From positions 1,736,001 to 1,800,000 of the forward strand of contig NZ_JAUSUT010000001.1 of the NCBI RefSeq assembly GCF_030814215.1: DNA of 64,000 bases. Reading direction: 5' to 3'. The DNA comes from Amycolatopsis thermophila. Lineage in GTDB: Bacteria > Actinomycetota > Actinomycetes > Mycobacteriales > Pseudonocardiaceae. Below are positions 51,792-60,058 of the stretch, piece after piece. Below the pieces are notes generated by a model. The model saw only the letters and a list, made by a program, of their open reading frames with translations. It was not told the origin of the DNA and made no database searches. A program made the position numbers and the translations under genes. How positions within the stretch are numbered: the stretch's first letter is position 1; each line of letters starts with the position of its first letter.

Positions 51792-52598
51792 TTATTCGTG
51801 CGCCTTGCCGAGTTCCACGGAACGGTCCCGCGCGGCCTCGATGGCGGCCAGCAGCGCGGCCCGGACGCCGTGCTTCTCCAGTTCCCGGATGGCGTTGATC
51901 GTGGTGCCGGCGGGCGAGGTGACGGCCTCGCGGAGGATGACCGGGTGCTCGGAGGTCTCGGCGAGCATCTTCGCCGCACCCACGGCGGACTGGATGATCA
52001 GCTTCTCGGCCACCGCGCGCGGCAGGCCGAGCAGGATGCCGGCGTCGATCATGGCCTCGACCAGGAAGAAGAAGTACGCCGGACCGGACCCGGACAGCGC
52101 GGTGACCGCGTCCTGCTGCGACTCGGGCACCTCGACGACCTCCCCGACGGTCGCCAGCATCTCCTTCACCAGCGCGACGTGCTCGGGGGTCGCGTACCTG
52201 CCGGGCGACACGGCGCTCATGGCCTCGCCGACGACCATCGGCGTGTTCGGCATCACCCGCACGACCGGTACGCCGTCGGGCAGCCGCCGCTCGTACAGGC
52301 TGGTGGGCAGCCCCGCGCACAGCGACACGACCAGGGAGCCCGGCCCCACCAGGGGCGCCAGCTCGGCCAGCACGGGCTCGATGTCCTGCGGCTTGACCGC
52401 GACGACCAGCACGTCGGCCCGTTTGGCCGCCTCACCGACCTCGACCCCGGCGATGCCGTACCGCTCGGTCAGCTCCGCGGCGCGCTCCGGGTGCCGCTCG
52501 GTGAACAGCAGCTCCTCCGGGCCGCGACCGCCCTGCAGCAGGCCCGCCAGCAGCGCCTCACCGATCTTTCCCGCACCCAGAACCGCAGTCACCGTCAT
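51792..52598 (-). CDS. proC: Pyrroline-5-carboxylate reductase
   Basis: This 268-residue NAD(P)H enzyme makes proline from pyrroline-5-carboxylate. It shows an N-terminal VTAVLGAGKIGEALLAGLL, VVRVMPNTPMVVGEAMSAVS, and the C-terminal signature LREAVTSPAGTTINAIRELE. ATG 52,598 (MTVTAVLGAGK) begins right at the Rossmann motif and is preferred over a start 11 codons upstream. Proline dehydrogenase, the first enzyme of the opposite pathway, is encoded one gene upstream on the same strand. Confidence 0.95.
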   Translation of the reverse strand: MTVTAVLGAGKIGEALLAGLLQGGRGPEELLFTERHPERAAELTERYGIAGVEVGEAAKRADVLVVAVKPQDIEPVLAELAPLVGPGSLVVSLCAGLPTSLYERRLPDGVPVVRVMPNTPMVVGEAMSAVSPGRYATPEHVALVKEMLATVGEVVEVPESQQDAVTALSGSGPAYFFFLVEAMIDAGILLGLPRAVAEKLIIQSAVGAAKMLAETSEHPVILREAVTSPAGTTINAIRELEKHGVRAALLAAIEAARDRSVELGKAHE

Positions 52599-52644
52599 GC
52601 CACCAGCGTGCCAAAGCGCTCCGGGCCCCACTTCGGGAGGGGCG

Positions 52645-53472
52645 TCAGGGCGCGGGCGCCAGTGCCAGCTGCCTGGCCTGGCAGACGAGCCGTCCGGCCG
52701 AGTCGATCACCGTGGCGTCCGAGTCGAACCACGACTCCTGCACGGTGCGGCAGTCGACCTGCACCCGCAGCCAGCCCGGCGCCGGGCGGGCCCGCACGAG
52801 GGCCGTCATCTGGGTCGTCGGCGCCCAGCCGAGCCGTCCCAGGTTGAACACCACGGGCGGGTTGATGTCGGCCGCGAGCAGGGCGAAGTAGGGGTCCGGC
52901 AGGGAGTGGCGCGGCTTGACCCACAACCGGAGCCGGGGCGGGTCGCCGTGGCGGCCGGCCAGGTAGCCCGCCGTCGCCGGATCGATCCGCACCTCGCAGC
53001 CCTTGGACAGGTTGAACGCGCCCTCCGAAGTTTCGCCGGTCAGGTGGATCGCCCGCGGCGGTGGCTCGGCCGGCATCTGGGGCAGGTCGGTCCACTCGGC
53101 GCGGCGGGCGGGCAGCCGCCCGGCGGTGACCATCGCCTCGACGCAGCTGCGCCCGCGCTGCTCCAGGCGCACCGACACGACCGTCGCGCGGCGGCCCACC
53201 TTGCGGATGTCCGTGCGCAGCAGGGCCGGGCCGACCGCGGGTGGGCGCAGGAACTCGGCGCTCACCGCGAGCGGGTCGGTCGAGGGTTCACCGCGCTCGG
53301 TCAGGATCGCCAGCGCGGCGCGGGCGATCAACGCCATCAGGAACCCCCCGTGCGGGTGGCCACCGATGGACCACTCGTGCCGCAGGTCCGCGGTCAGCGT
53401 GCCGTCTCCCAGCGACCGGACCGCGCAGGCCACCTCGAAGGCCCTGGGGTCCGGTACCTCCACCGCGCTCAC
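52645..53472 (-). CDS. Thioesterase family protein (double hot-dog, TesB-like)
   Basis: This 275-residue protein has an N-terminal hot-dog half with WSIGGHPHGGFLMALIARAA and LAVSAEFLRPPAVGPALLRT, and a C-terminal half with FNLGRLGWAPTTQMTALVRA and WFDSDATVIDSAGRLVCQAR. The pattern fits acyl-CoA thioesterases of the 4HBT_3/TesB type and the position fits Rv0499. The GTG start overlaps the proline dehydrogenase stop. The acyl substrate is unknown. Confidence 0.82.
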   Translation of the reverse strand: MSAVEVPDPRAFEVACAVRSLGDGTLTADLRHEWSIGGHPHGGFLMALIARAALAILTERGEPSTDPLAVSAEFLRPPAVGPALLRTDIRKVGRRATVVSVRLEQRGRSCVEAMVTAGRLPARRAEWTDLPQMPAEPPPRAIHLTGETSEGAFNLSKGCEVRIDPATAGYLAGRHGDPPRLRLWVKPRHSLPDPYFALLAADINPPVVFNLGRLGWAPTTQMTALVRARPAPGWLRVQVDCRTVQESWFDSDATVIDSAGRLVCQARQLALAPAP

Positions 53473-54395
53473 GAACGGCTGACCAGCGCGCGGAGGAAGA
53501 AGGCCAGGTTCGCGGGCCGTTCGGCCAGCCGCCGCATCAGGTAGGCGTACCAGTGCTCCCCGAAGGGCACGTAAACCCGCACTGTCTCCCCCTCGGCGGC
53601 CAGGCGCCGCTGCTCGTCGGGCCGCACGCCGTACAGCATCTGGTACTCGTAACTGCCCTGCTTGCGGCCGTACCAGCGGGCGCGTTCGGCGAGGATCGCG
53701 ATCAACCGCGGGTCGTGGGTGGCGAACATCGGGTAACCGTCACCGGCCAGCAGCAGGTTCGCGCAGCGGACATACCCGAGGTCGACCTCGTGGGCGCGCG
53801 AGAACGCCACGTCGTCCGGCTCGGCGTAGGCGCCCTTGCACAACCGGATGCGCGAGTCCGCCACCGCGAGCGCCCGCACGTCGTCCTCGGTGCGCCGCAG
53901 GTAGGCCTGGACCACCCCGCCCACCCACGGCCAGGTGCGGCGCAGCTCGGTGAGGGCGCGCAGGGTCGCATCGGTGGTGGTGTGGTCCTCCATGTCGAGC
54001 GTGACGGTGGTGCCGCACTGCTCGGCCGCCGCGCACACCCGGTAGGCGTTGTCCAGGGCGAGCCGCTCGTCGAGCCGCAGGCCGAGCGCGGACAGCTTGA
54101 CGCTCACCTCGACCCGTGCGGACAGGCCCTCGTCGTAGAGCCGGTCCAGCAGCGCCAGGTAGGTCTGCACGGTCCCCTCGGCGTGGCCCGGCTCGGTCAC
54201 GTCCTCGCCGAGGTGGTCGAGCGTCACCCAGAGCCCGTCGTCCACCAGCCGCCCCACGCAGGTGACCGCGTCGGCCACCGTGCGCCCGGCGACGAATCGC
54301 TCGACGACCCCGGAGGTTCCCGGCGTGGTCGCCACGAGGTTTCGGACCACCTCGCTTCCGGCGGCGGCGAGGATCAGCGAGCGCAGCGGGTTCAC
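53469..54395 (-). CDS. Proline dehydrogenase
   Basis: This 308-residue FAD-dependent, monofunctional PRODH has a TIM barrel seen in VSVKLSALGLRLDER, VTLDMEDHTTTDATL, RLCKGAYAEPDDVAF and the C-terminal YVPFGEHWYAYLMRRLAERP, which binds proline and FAD. It oxidises proline to pyrroline-5-carboxylate and passes electrons to quinone. The start is GTG, seven bases after TAAAGT, so it is probably leaderless. It is inserted between genes that are adjacent in mycobacteria (Rv0498 and Rv0499 types). Confidence 0.93.
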   Translation of the reverse strand: MNPLRSLILAAAGSEVVRNLVATTPGTSGVVERFVAGRTVADAVTCVGRLVDDGLWVTLDHLGEDVTEPGHAEGTVQTYLALLDRLYDEGLSARVEVSVKLSALGLRLDERLALDNAYRVCAAAEQCGTTVTLDMEDHTTTDATLRALTELRRTWPWVGGVVQAYLRRTEDDVRALAVADSRIRLCKGAYAEPDDVAFSRAHEVDLGYVRCANLLLAGDGYPMFATHDPRLIAILAERARWYGRKQGSYEYQMLYGVRPDEQRRLAAEGETVRVYVPFGEHWYAYLMRRLAERPANLAFFLRALVSRS

Positions 54396-54402
54396 GACAG
54401 AA

Positions 54403-54408
54403 ACTTTA
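54403..54408 (-). promoter_or_regulatory. -10 box of proline dehydrogenase, probable leaderless start
   Basis: TAAAGT on the minus strand ends seven bases before the GTG. The surrounding 80 bases are relatively AT-rich. Confidence 0.5.
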
Positions 54409-54478
54409 CGTGTTCATCTATCGGAAGCCCATGATCCGCCGCGGCGCGGGACGAACAAAGTTGATCTTGTAACGACCG

Positions 54479-55270
54479 TCACTGGCCCAGGTGGAAGCGG
54501 GCGAACAGCAGGGCTTCGGCCAGATCGCGGGCGCGGTCCGCCGCGCTCACCGCCCGGCGCGTGTTGACCTCGAGAACCACCTGTCCGGTGAACGAGGCCG
54601 CGACCAGCTTCTCCAGGAGCTCGGCGCACGGCTGTGTGCCGCGGCCCGGGACGAGGTGCTCGTCCTTCGGGACACCCGTCCCGTCGGCCAGGTGCACGTG
54701 GGTGAGCCCGGGTCCCATCCGGTCGGCGAGGTCCATCGCGTCCATGCCCGCCGCCGCGCTGTGCGACAGGTCGAGCGTGTAGTGGCGGTACCCGACCTCC
54801 GTGGGGTCGATCGACGGCCGGAACGCCGACACGCGCGCGTCGCGGCGGCCACCCGGCGGCCGGACCTTGAACATGTTCTCGACCGCGATCTCGACGCCGG
54901 TCTCGTCCTCCAGCTCGGCCACCAGGTCGGCGAACATGTCGCCGTAGCGGCGCTGCCACCGGAACGGCGGGTGCACGACGACCGTGCGCGCGTCCAGCTC
55001 GATGGCCGCCTCGACGCTGCGCCGGAGCCGGACCACGGGGTCGGGCGACCACACCCGCTGCGTGATCAGCAGCGACGGCGAGTGCACGGACAGCACCCGC
55101 ACGCCGGTTTCCCGGGACAACCGCCGCAGCGCGCCGACGTCCTGGCTGAGCGGGTCGACCCAGACCATCACCTCGACGCCGTCGTAGCCCAGCCGGTGGG
55201 CCAGCTCGAACCCGGCGCCGGCCCGCAACGGCCAGACCGACGCGGTGGACAGACCGATCGGTACAGGCAC
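54479..55270 (-). CDS. Sugar phosphate isomerase/epimerase family protein
   Basis: This 263-residue TIM-barrel protein of the xylose isomerase-like (AP endonuclease 2) superfamily has LSTASVWPLRAGAGFELAHR, VEIAVENMFKV (metal Glu) and GLTHVHLADGTGVPKDEHLV with RGTQPCAELL, giving His/Asp metal ligands. It corresponds to Rv0498. The reaction is unknown. It starts with GTG seven bases after the stop of the large proline-rich protein gene, so the two are likely co-transcribed. Confidence 0.83.
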   Translation of the reverse strand: MPVPIGLSTASVWPLRAGAGFELAHRLGYDGVEVMVWVDPLSQDVGALRRLSRETGVRVLSVHSPSLLITQRVWSPDPVVRLRRSVEAAIELDARTVVVHPPFRWQRRYGDMFADLVAELEDETGVEIAVENMFKVRPPGGRRDARVSAFRPSIDPTEVGYRHYTLDLSHSAAAGMDAMDLADRMGPGLTHVHLADGTGVPKDEHLVPGRGTQPCAELLEKLVAASFTGQVVLEVNTRRAVSAADRARDLAEALLFARFHLGQ

Positions 55271-55277
55271 GCTCGCA

Positions 55278-56882
55278 CTACCTCGACAACAACAGCAACG
55301 CCGCGGGCGAGACGGTCACCACGAGACCGACCAGCACCGCGAGCACGGTGGTCTGGATGTCGTCCGCGCGGCGGATGCGCCGCACGATCCACACCAGCCC
55401 GACGATCACGACCAGCGCGGCGATCAGCGCCGCGGCCGGGATCTGGCCCCACAGCCAGTTGAAGCCGAGCCACACCGCGGCACCACCGACGACACCGGCG
55501 GCGAGCTGGCCCGCCATCGACAGCCACTGCTTCGCCGGCGACGGCTCGGTGTCCCGGCCGGCCTTCGTCCCGGCGGGCTCGGCGTCGGCGTCCTCGGGCT
55601 CGTCCTCGTAGTCGAACGACTCCCCGGCGGCCTCCTCGGCGGGGCCGAAGTCGCCGAACTCGTCGACGTCGTTGTCCTCGTCGGCGAACGGGTCGTGGAA
55701 CCCGGTGGCCTCGAGGTCGGGCTCGTCCTGCTGCGGCGGGCGGCCCGGCGCGAACGGCGGCGGGGACGCGAACCCGGACGGGTGCTCGCCCGCGGCCGGC
55801 ACCGGCGGCATGATGCCGACCTCGGTGTCCTCGTTCTGGACCTCGTCGCGGCGGCGGCGCCACCGCTGCAGCCCCGCGGGCGGGGCGGCCAGGCCGGCGG
55901 GCGGACCGTCGGGAAGCGGGTCCGCCGGCGGCGTGACCTCGCCGACCGGCTCGAACTGTTCCGTGCTGGGGTCCGGCGGCGGGGTGACCCGCGCCGGGGC
56001 GCGCCGGGGACGGCGCGGCGGCGGGAAGGTCCCGGTGGCGCGGCCGCCGGTGGGCGGCACGTCCGGGTCGACCGGCGCGTCGAGGCCGTCCAGACGGGCG
56101 GACAGCCCGGTCGCGGTCTCCTCGGCCGGCCGGCGGCGCAACGGCGGTGGGGCCGCGTCCGCGGGCGGCGGCACCGGCAGCGCACCCGACTCCTGCGGCG
56201 GCAGCGGCAGTGCGCCCGACTCCTGGGGCGGGCGGCGCAGGAAGCCCGAGTCCTGCGGGTGCGGGCGCCGCAGCGGCATCGACTCTTGCGGCGGGGGCGG
56301 CAGGGCGCCGGTGTTCGGGCGCGCGAACCCGCCCGAGTCCTGCTGGCCGCGGCGCGGCAGCACGCCGTTGTCGGGCCGGGGCATCGCGGGCGGGCCCTGC
56401 TGACCCGGCGCCTCGGGCGGCACCGGCCGCGGGAGGGCCGCCGAGCTCTGCTGGCCCGGGTTCTCCGGCGGCGGGACCGGCCGCGGCATGGCCGCGGAGC
56501 TCTGCTGACCAGGGGGAACGGCCGGGGGTACGGGCGGACCGGGGGGCACCGGCGGCGGGCCGGGCTCCGGGCGGCGGAACCCGCCCGAGTCCTGGCGACC
56601 CGGCGAGTCGGGCATCGCACGACGTCCGCCGTTGCGGCCGGCCGGCGGCGCACCGTTCGCGGGCGGCGGCGCACCGTTGGCGCGCACCCGGTCGATGATC
56701 GCCTGCGGACCGGTCTCCGTGACGTCACGGGCCCGGCGCGGGCCGTCGTTCTCCTCCGGCGCCACGTCCTCGTCGTCGGCCGCGCGCCGGCGACGCCGCC
56801 GGCCCTCGATGTTCCCGCCGTGCAGGGCGAGCAGCTCGGCGACGGTCTTCTGCGAGCGGTCTTCCCGGCTCTCTCGGCTCAT
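55278..56882 (-). CDS. Proline-rich membrane protein, Rv0497-type
   Basis: This 534-residue protein has a conserved-looking N-terminal peptide (MSRESREDRSQKTVAELLAL), then about 350 residues of low-complexity Pro/Gly/Arg-rich sequence with repeated units such as QDSGGFRRP, QQSSAAMPRPVPP and QESGALPLPP. An acidic stretch (DEDNDVDEFGDFGPAEE) follows, and finally three transmembrane helices (about residues 450-534). Its place after ppx matches Rv0497. Function is unknown; the long disordered cytoplasmic part suggests a scaffold. ATG 56,882 is chosen because the N-terminal peptide resembles relatives. Confidence 0.8.
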   Translation of the reverse strand: MSRESREDRSQKTVAELLALHGGNIEGRRRRRRAADDEDVAPEENDGPRRARDVTETGPQAIIDRVRANGAPPPANGAPPAGRNGGRRAMPDSPGRQDSGGFRRPEPGPPPVPPGPPVPPAVPPGQQSSAAMPRPVPPPENPGQQSSAALPRPVPPEAPGQQGPPAMPRPDNGVLPRRGQQDSGGFARPNTGALPPPPQESMPLRRPHPQDSGFLRRPPQESGALPLPPQESGALPVPPPADAAPPPLRRRPAEETATGLSARLDGLDAPVDPDVPPTGGRATGTFPPPRRPRRAPARVTPPPDPSTEQFEPVGEVTPPADPLPDGPPAGLAAPPAGLQRWRRRRDEVQNEDTEVGIMPPVPAAGEHPSGFASPPPFAPGRPPQQDEPDLEATGFHDPFADEDNDVDEFGDFGPAEEAAGESFDYEDEPEDADAEPAGTKAGRDTEPSPAKQWLSMAGQLAAGVVGGAAVWLGFNWLWGQIPAAALIAALVVIVGLVWIVRRIRRADDIQTTVLAVLVGLVVTVSPAALLLLSR

Positions 56883-56970
56883 CGTGTCATCCCAACCAGC
56901 GCGTAGGGCCACAAGACGCGGGCTCGTGTACCGCACACGCCCACCACCGCCTTACGCATCCTTCCGCCTT

Positions 56971-57978
56971 TCACCGTGCCTGATCGAGCTCACCGAGGTC
57001 CAGCCGGTTGCTGTCACCGGTGGTTTTGCCGCGGCGAACAGTCGCCTCGTCACCGTTGGAGTGATCGAGTCGCCGCAGGATGACGCCCTCTCGCAGCGCC
57101 CAGGGACAGATCTCCAGTTCTTCCAGCGACAACGCCCGCATCGCAGCCTGGGCCACCAGGGCGCCCCCGGCCAGCTGGTGCGCCCGGCTCGCGCTGACCC
57201 CCTCCAGTTCGGCGAGGTCGGCCGCCTCCATCCGGGAGATGAACGCGATGAGCTGCCGCAGTGCGGTTTGGGACAGGGTACGGCGTACCCGGGGACCGGC
57301 TGCGGAGGGAGCCGCCCCGGTCAGCCTGGCCAGCGAGCGGAAGGTCTTCGAGGTCGCCACCACACGGTCCGGCGTGCCCAGCTTGGCGACCCGTTTCGCC
57401 AGCGGGGCCAGCTGGTCCTCCAGCCACGCCGAGGTCGCCACCAGCTCGGACCGGGTCGGCGGGTCGTGGGCGAACCGGGTGCGCGTGATGCGGCCGGCGC
57501 CGAGCGGCAGTGACTCGGCGAGCTCCGGCTCCTCGTCGATGCCCATCGCGACTTCCAGCGAACCGCCCCCGATGTCGAGCACGAGCAACCGGCCCGCCGA
57601 CCAGCCGAACCAGCGGCGGACCGCGAGGAAAGTCAACCGCGCCTCGTCAACCCCGGACAGCACGGTCAGGTCGACACCGGTCTCGTCGGCGACCTTCCGC
57701 AGCACGTCGTTGCCGTTGTCGGCGTCGCGCACCGCCGAGGTGGCGAACGCCATCAGCTCCTCGCAGCCGAGCTTCGCGGCGGCGGCCTTCGCGCTCTCGA
57801 CGGCCTCGAGCAGCGCCTGGGCACCCTGCTTGGAGAGGTGGTTGTTCCTGGTGATCTGCTCGGCCAGCCGCAGCACGGTCTTCTCGGAGTGCATCGGCGT
57901 CGGGTGCGCACCACGGTGCGCGTCCACCACCAGCAGGTGGACGGTGTTCGAACCGACGTCGAGGACCCCTAGGCGCAC
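56971..57978 (-). CDS. ppx: Ppx/GppA phosphatase family protein
   Basis: This 335-residue protein of the actin-like ATPase superfamily shows VLDVGSNTVHLLVVDAHRG (phosphate 1), AFATSAVRDADNG and LVLDIGGGSLEVAMG (phosphate 2). It is a short form lacking the C-terminal HD domain, like M. tuberculosis Ppx1 (Rv0496), which degrades short polyphosphate. It lies beside the phosphate-sensing senX3-regX3 pair, so a role in phosphate or (p)ppGpp economy is likely. Confidence 0.9.
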   Translation of the reverse strand: MRLGVLDVGSNTVHLLVVDAHRGAHPTPMHSEKTVLRLAEQITRNNHLSKQGAQALLEAVESAKAAAAKLGCEELMAFATSAVRDADNGNDVLRKVADETGVDLTVLSGVDEARLTFLAVRRWFGWSAGRLLVLDIGGGSLEVAMGIDEEPELAESLPLGAGRITRTRFAHDPPTRSELVATSAWLEDQLAPLAKRVAKLGTPDRVVATSKTFRSLARLTGAAPSAAGPRVRRTLSQTALRQLIAFISRMEAADLAELEGVSASRAHQLAGGALVAQAAMRALSLEELEICPWALREGVILRRLDHSNGDEATVRRGKTTGDSNRLDLGELDQAR

Positions 57979-58044
57979 AAAGCCCTACGGTACCGGGCCA
58001 CCTCGTGTGCGGCCGCAAAGTGCCGGATTGGCCACCTCTGCTTG

Positions 58045-58734
58045 TCAGGACTCGAACTTGTACCCCAGACCGCGCACGGTGACCAGGTGGCGCGGCGAGC
58101 CGGGGTCGGGCTCGATCTTCGAGCGCAGCCGCTTGACGTGGACGTCGAGCGTCTTGGTGTCGCCGACGTAGTCCGCGCCCCACACCCGGTCGATCAGCTG
58201 GCCGCGGGTGAGCACCCGGCCCACGTTGCGCAGCAGGTACTCGAGCAGGTCGAACTCCTTGAGCGGCAACGACACCTCGTCGCCGTCGACCGTGACCACG
58301 TGCCGCTCGACGTCCATCCGCACCGGGCCGGCCGCCAGCACCAGCGGCGCCAGCTCGCCGTCGCCGCCGGTCTCCCCGCCGCGGCGCAGGACCGCGCGGA
58401 TGCGCGCGATCAGCTCACGCGCCGAGTACGGCTTGGTGACGTAGTCGTCGGCGCCCAGCTCGAGCCCCACGACCTTGTCGATCTCGCTGTCCCGCGCGGT
58501 CACCATGATCACCGGCACGGCCGAGCGCTGCCGCAGCTGCTTGCAGACGTCGGTGCCGCTCATGCCCGGGAGCATGAGGTCGAGCAGGACGATGTCGGCG
58601 CCGTTGCGGTCGAACTCGTCCAGGGCCTGCTGGCCGGTGGTGGCGACCGCGGCCGTGAAACCCTCCTTGCGGAGCAGGAAGGCCAACGGGTCGGCGAACG
58701 ACTCCTCGTCCTCGACGATGAGCACTCTCGTCAC
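58045..58734 (-). CDS. regX3: Two-component response regulator RegX3
   Basis: This 229-residue OmpR/PhoB-type regulator has its receiver domain with phosphoacceptor Asp52 (IVLLDLMLPGMSG) and acidic pair in VLIVEDEES. The C-terminal winged helix has LPLKEFDLLEYLLRNVGRVL and KTLDVHVKRLRSKIE. It answers phosphate starvation together with SenX3. GTG 58,732-58,734 shares one base with the senX3 stop (TAGTG), so kinase and regulator are translated together. Confidence 0.95.
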   Translation of the reverse strand: MTRVLIVEDEESFADPLAFLLRKEGFTAAVATTGQQALDEFDRNGADIVLLDLMLPGMSGTDVCKQLRQRSAVPVIMVTARDSEIDKVVGLELGADDYVTKPYSARELIARIRAVLRRGGETGGDGELAPLVLAAGPVRMDVERHVVTVDGDEVSLPLKEFDLLEYLLRNVGRVLTRGQLIDRVWGADYVGDTKTLDVHVKRLRSKIEPDPGSPRHLVTVRGLGYKFES

Positions 58735-59951
58735 TACTTTCCTCCCTGGGTCCGGCCGTCCTTGGCGGCGGTCACGAGCCGCGACAGCTGCGTGGGGGTG
58801 TGTTTGTCGCGGGCTTCGGGGGTTCCGTCCCCGTTGCGCCCGGACTGGTGCATCGGGATCCGCAGTGTGAACGTCGATCCCGTGCCCGGCCTGCTCCACA
58901 GCTTCACCTCGCCACCGTGGTTGGCGGCGACGTGCTTGACGATGGCCAGGCCGAGTCCCGTTCCGCCGGTGGCGCGCGAGCGCGCCTTGTCCGCGCGGTA
59001 GAAGCGTTCGAAGACGCGCTGCTGGTCCTCCTCGGCGATGCCGATGCCGCGGTCGGTCACGGCGATCTCGACCAGGCCGCCGGACAGCCGGCGGCTGATC
59101 GACACCGGGCTGCCCGGCGAGGAGTAGTTGACGGCGTTGTCGAGCAGGTTCGACAACGCCGTCACCAGGAGCGTCCGGTCGCCCTCGACGAGCAGGCCGC
59201 TCGGCTCGTCGGTGGTGATCTCGATTTCGCGCGATTCGGCGGAGAGCCGGGTGCGGCCCAGCGCCTCGCGCACCACCGCATCGACCTCGACCACGTTCAG
59301 GTCGGGCAGCCGCTCGGCGCCCTGCAGGCGCGACAGCGCGATGAGCTCGCTGACCAGCGTGCCCAGTCGGGTCGACTCGTGCAGGATCTTGCCGCCGAAG
59401 CGGCGCACCTCCTCGACGTCCTCGGCCGCGTCCAGCACCGCCTCGGCGAGCAGCGCGATCGCGCCGACCGGCGTCTTCAGCTCGTGGCTGACGTTGGCGA
59501 CGAAATCGCGCCGGACGGCCTCCAGCCGGGCCGCCTCCGAGTGGTCGACCGCCTCGACGACCGTGAACCCCTCGCCCAGCGGCCGGATCTCGGCGACCAC
59601 GGCCTCCGGCTGGCGGCCGCGGGCCTCCAGCGGCGACAGGTCGATCTCGATCGCGTCGCCGGTCTCCTCGACCTGCTCGGCCGCGACCCGCGCGCGCGGG
59701 TCGGCACGATTGGCCTGCACCAGTCCGAGCGCCTCGGCGCGACGGTTGAACAGCACCAGGTCGCCGAAGCGGTTGAGCACCAGGATGCCGTTGTTCGACG
59801 AGCGCACCAGCCGGAGCAGCAGTTCGGCGACGGTGGGACCGGACGGCCGCCGCTGAGCCCGCCGTTTCCGCACCTGCGGAACGAGGAAACCGGCGACCAG
59901 GCCGACCAGCAGACAGCCGACGGCCAGCAGGACCGCACCGGGCGCACTCAC
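58734..59951 (-). CDS. senX3: Sensor histidine kinase SenX3
   Basis: This 405-residue kinase has one N-terminal transmembrane helix (about residues 5-25), a PAS-like domain (about 45-140), the phosphoacceptor His156 in FVANVSHELKTPVGA and ATPase boxes LLDNAVNYSS, VTDRGIGIAEEDQ and GGTGLGLAIVKHVA. The single membrane pass and PAS domain are as in mycobacterial SenX3. GTG 59,951 lies six bases after TACGAT, indicating a leaderless message. A PHO-box-like direct repeat occurs at 60,035-60,056. Confidence 0.95.
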   Translation of the reverse strand: MSAPGAVLLAVGCLLVGLVAGFLVPQVRKRRAQRRPSGPTVAELLLRLVRSSNNGILVLNRFGDLVLFNRRAEALGLVQANRADPRARVAAEQVEETGDAIEIDLSPLEARGRQPEAVVAEIRPLGEGFTVVEAVDHSEAARLEAVRRDFVANVSHELKTPVGAIALLAEAVLDAAEDVEEVRRFGGKILHESTRLGTLVSELIALSRLQGAERLPDLNVVEVDAVVREALGRTRLSAESREIEITTDEPSGLLVEGDRTLLVTALSNLLDNAVNYSSPGSPVSISRRLSGGLVEIAVTDRGIGIAEEDQQRVFERFYRADKARSRATGGTGLGLAIVKHVAANHGGEVKLWSRPGTGSTFTLRIPMHQSGRNGDGTPEARDKHTPTQLSRLVTAAKDGRTQGGK

Positions 59952-59957
59952 GGGTGA

Positions 59958-59963
59958 ATCGTA
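59958..59963 (-). promoter_or_regulatory. -10 box of senX3, probable leaderless start
   Basis: TACGAT on the minus strand ends six bases before the GTG of senX3. Confidence 0.5.
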
Positions 59964-60034
59964 AGCATGGAGGTGACCGTTTGGCCTAGTCCTGGCTGCC
60001 TTCTCGTGATTGCCGTGACACCTTCACGCCCCGT

Positions 60035-60056
60035 GTTCGCACCCGGTTCAACCTGC
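60035..60056. promoter_or_regulatory. PHO-box-like direct repeat upstream of senX3
   Basis: GTTCGCACCCG and GTTCAACCTGC are adjacent 11-base units, each starting GTTC, the pattern of actinobacterial PhoP/RegX3 boxes (GTTCACC plus four). Matches beyond GTTC are only partial and the site is about 85 bases from the predicted start, so the call is tentative. Confidence 0.3.
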
Positions 60057-60058
60057 GT

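Noticed and set aside
54462-54478. Terminator after the isomerase-like gene
   Set aside because: Only a weak ACAA/TTGT pairing is present; no stable hairpin was found.
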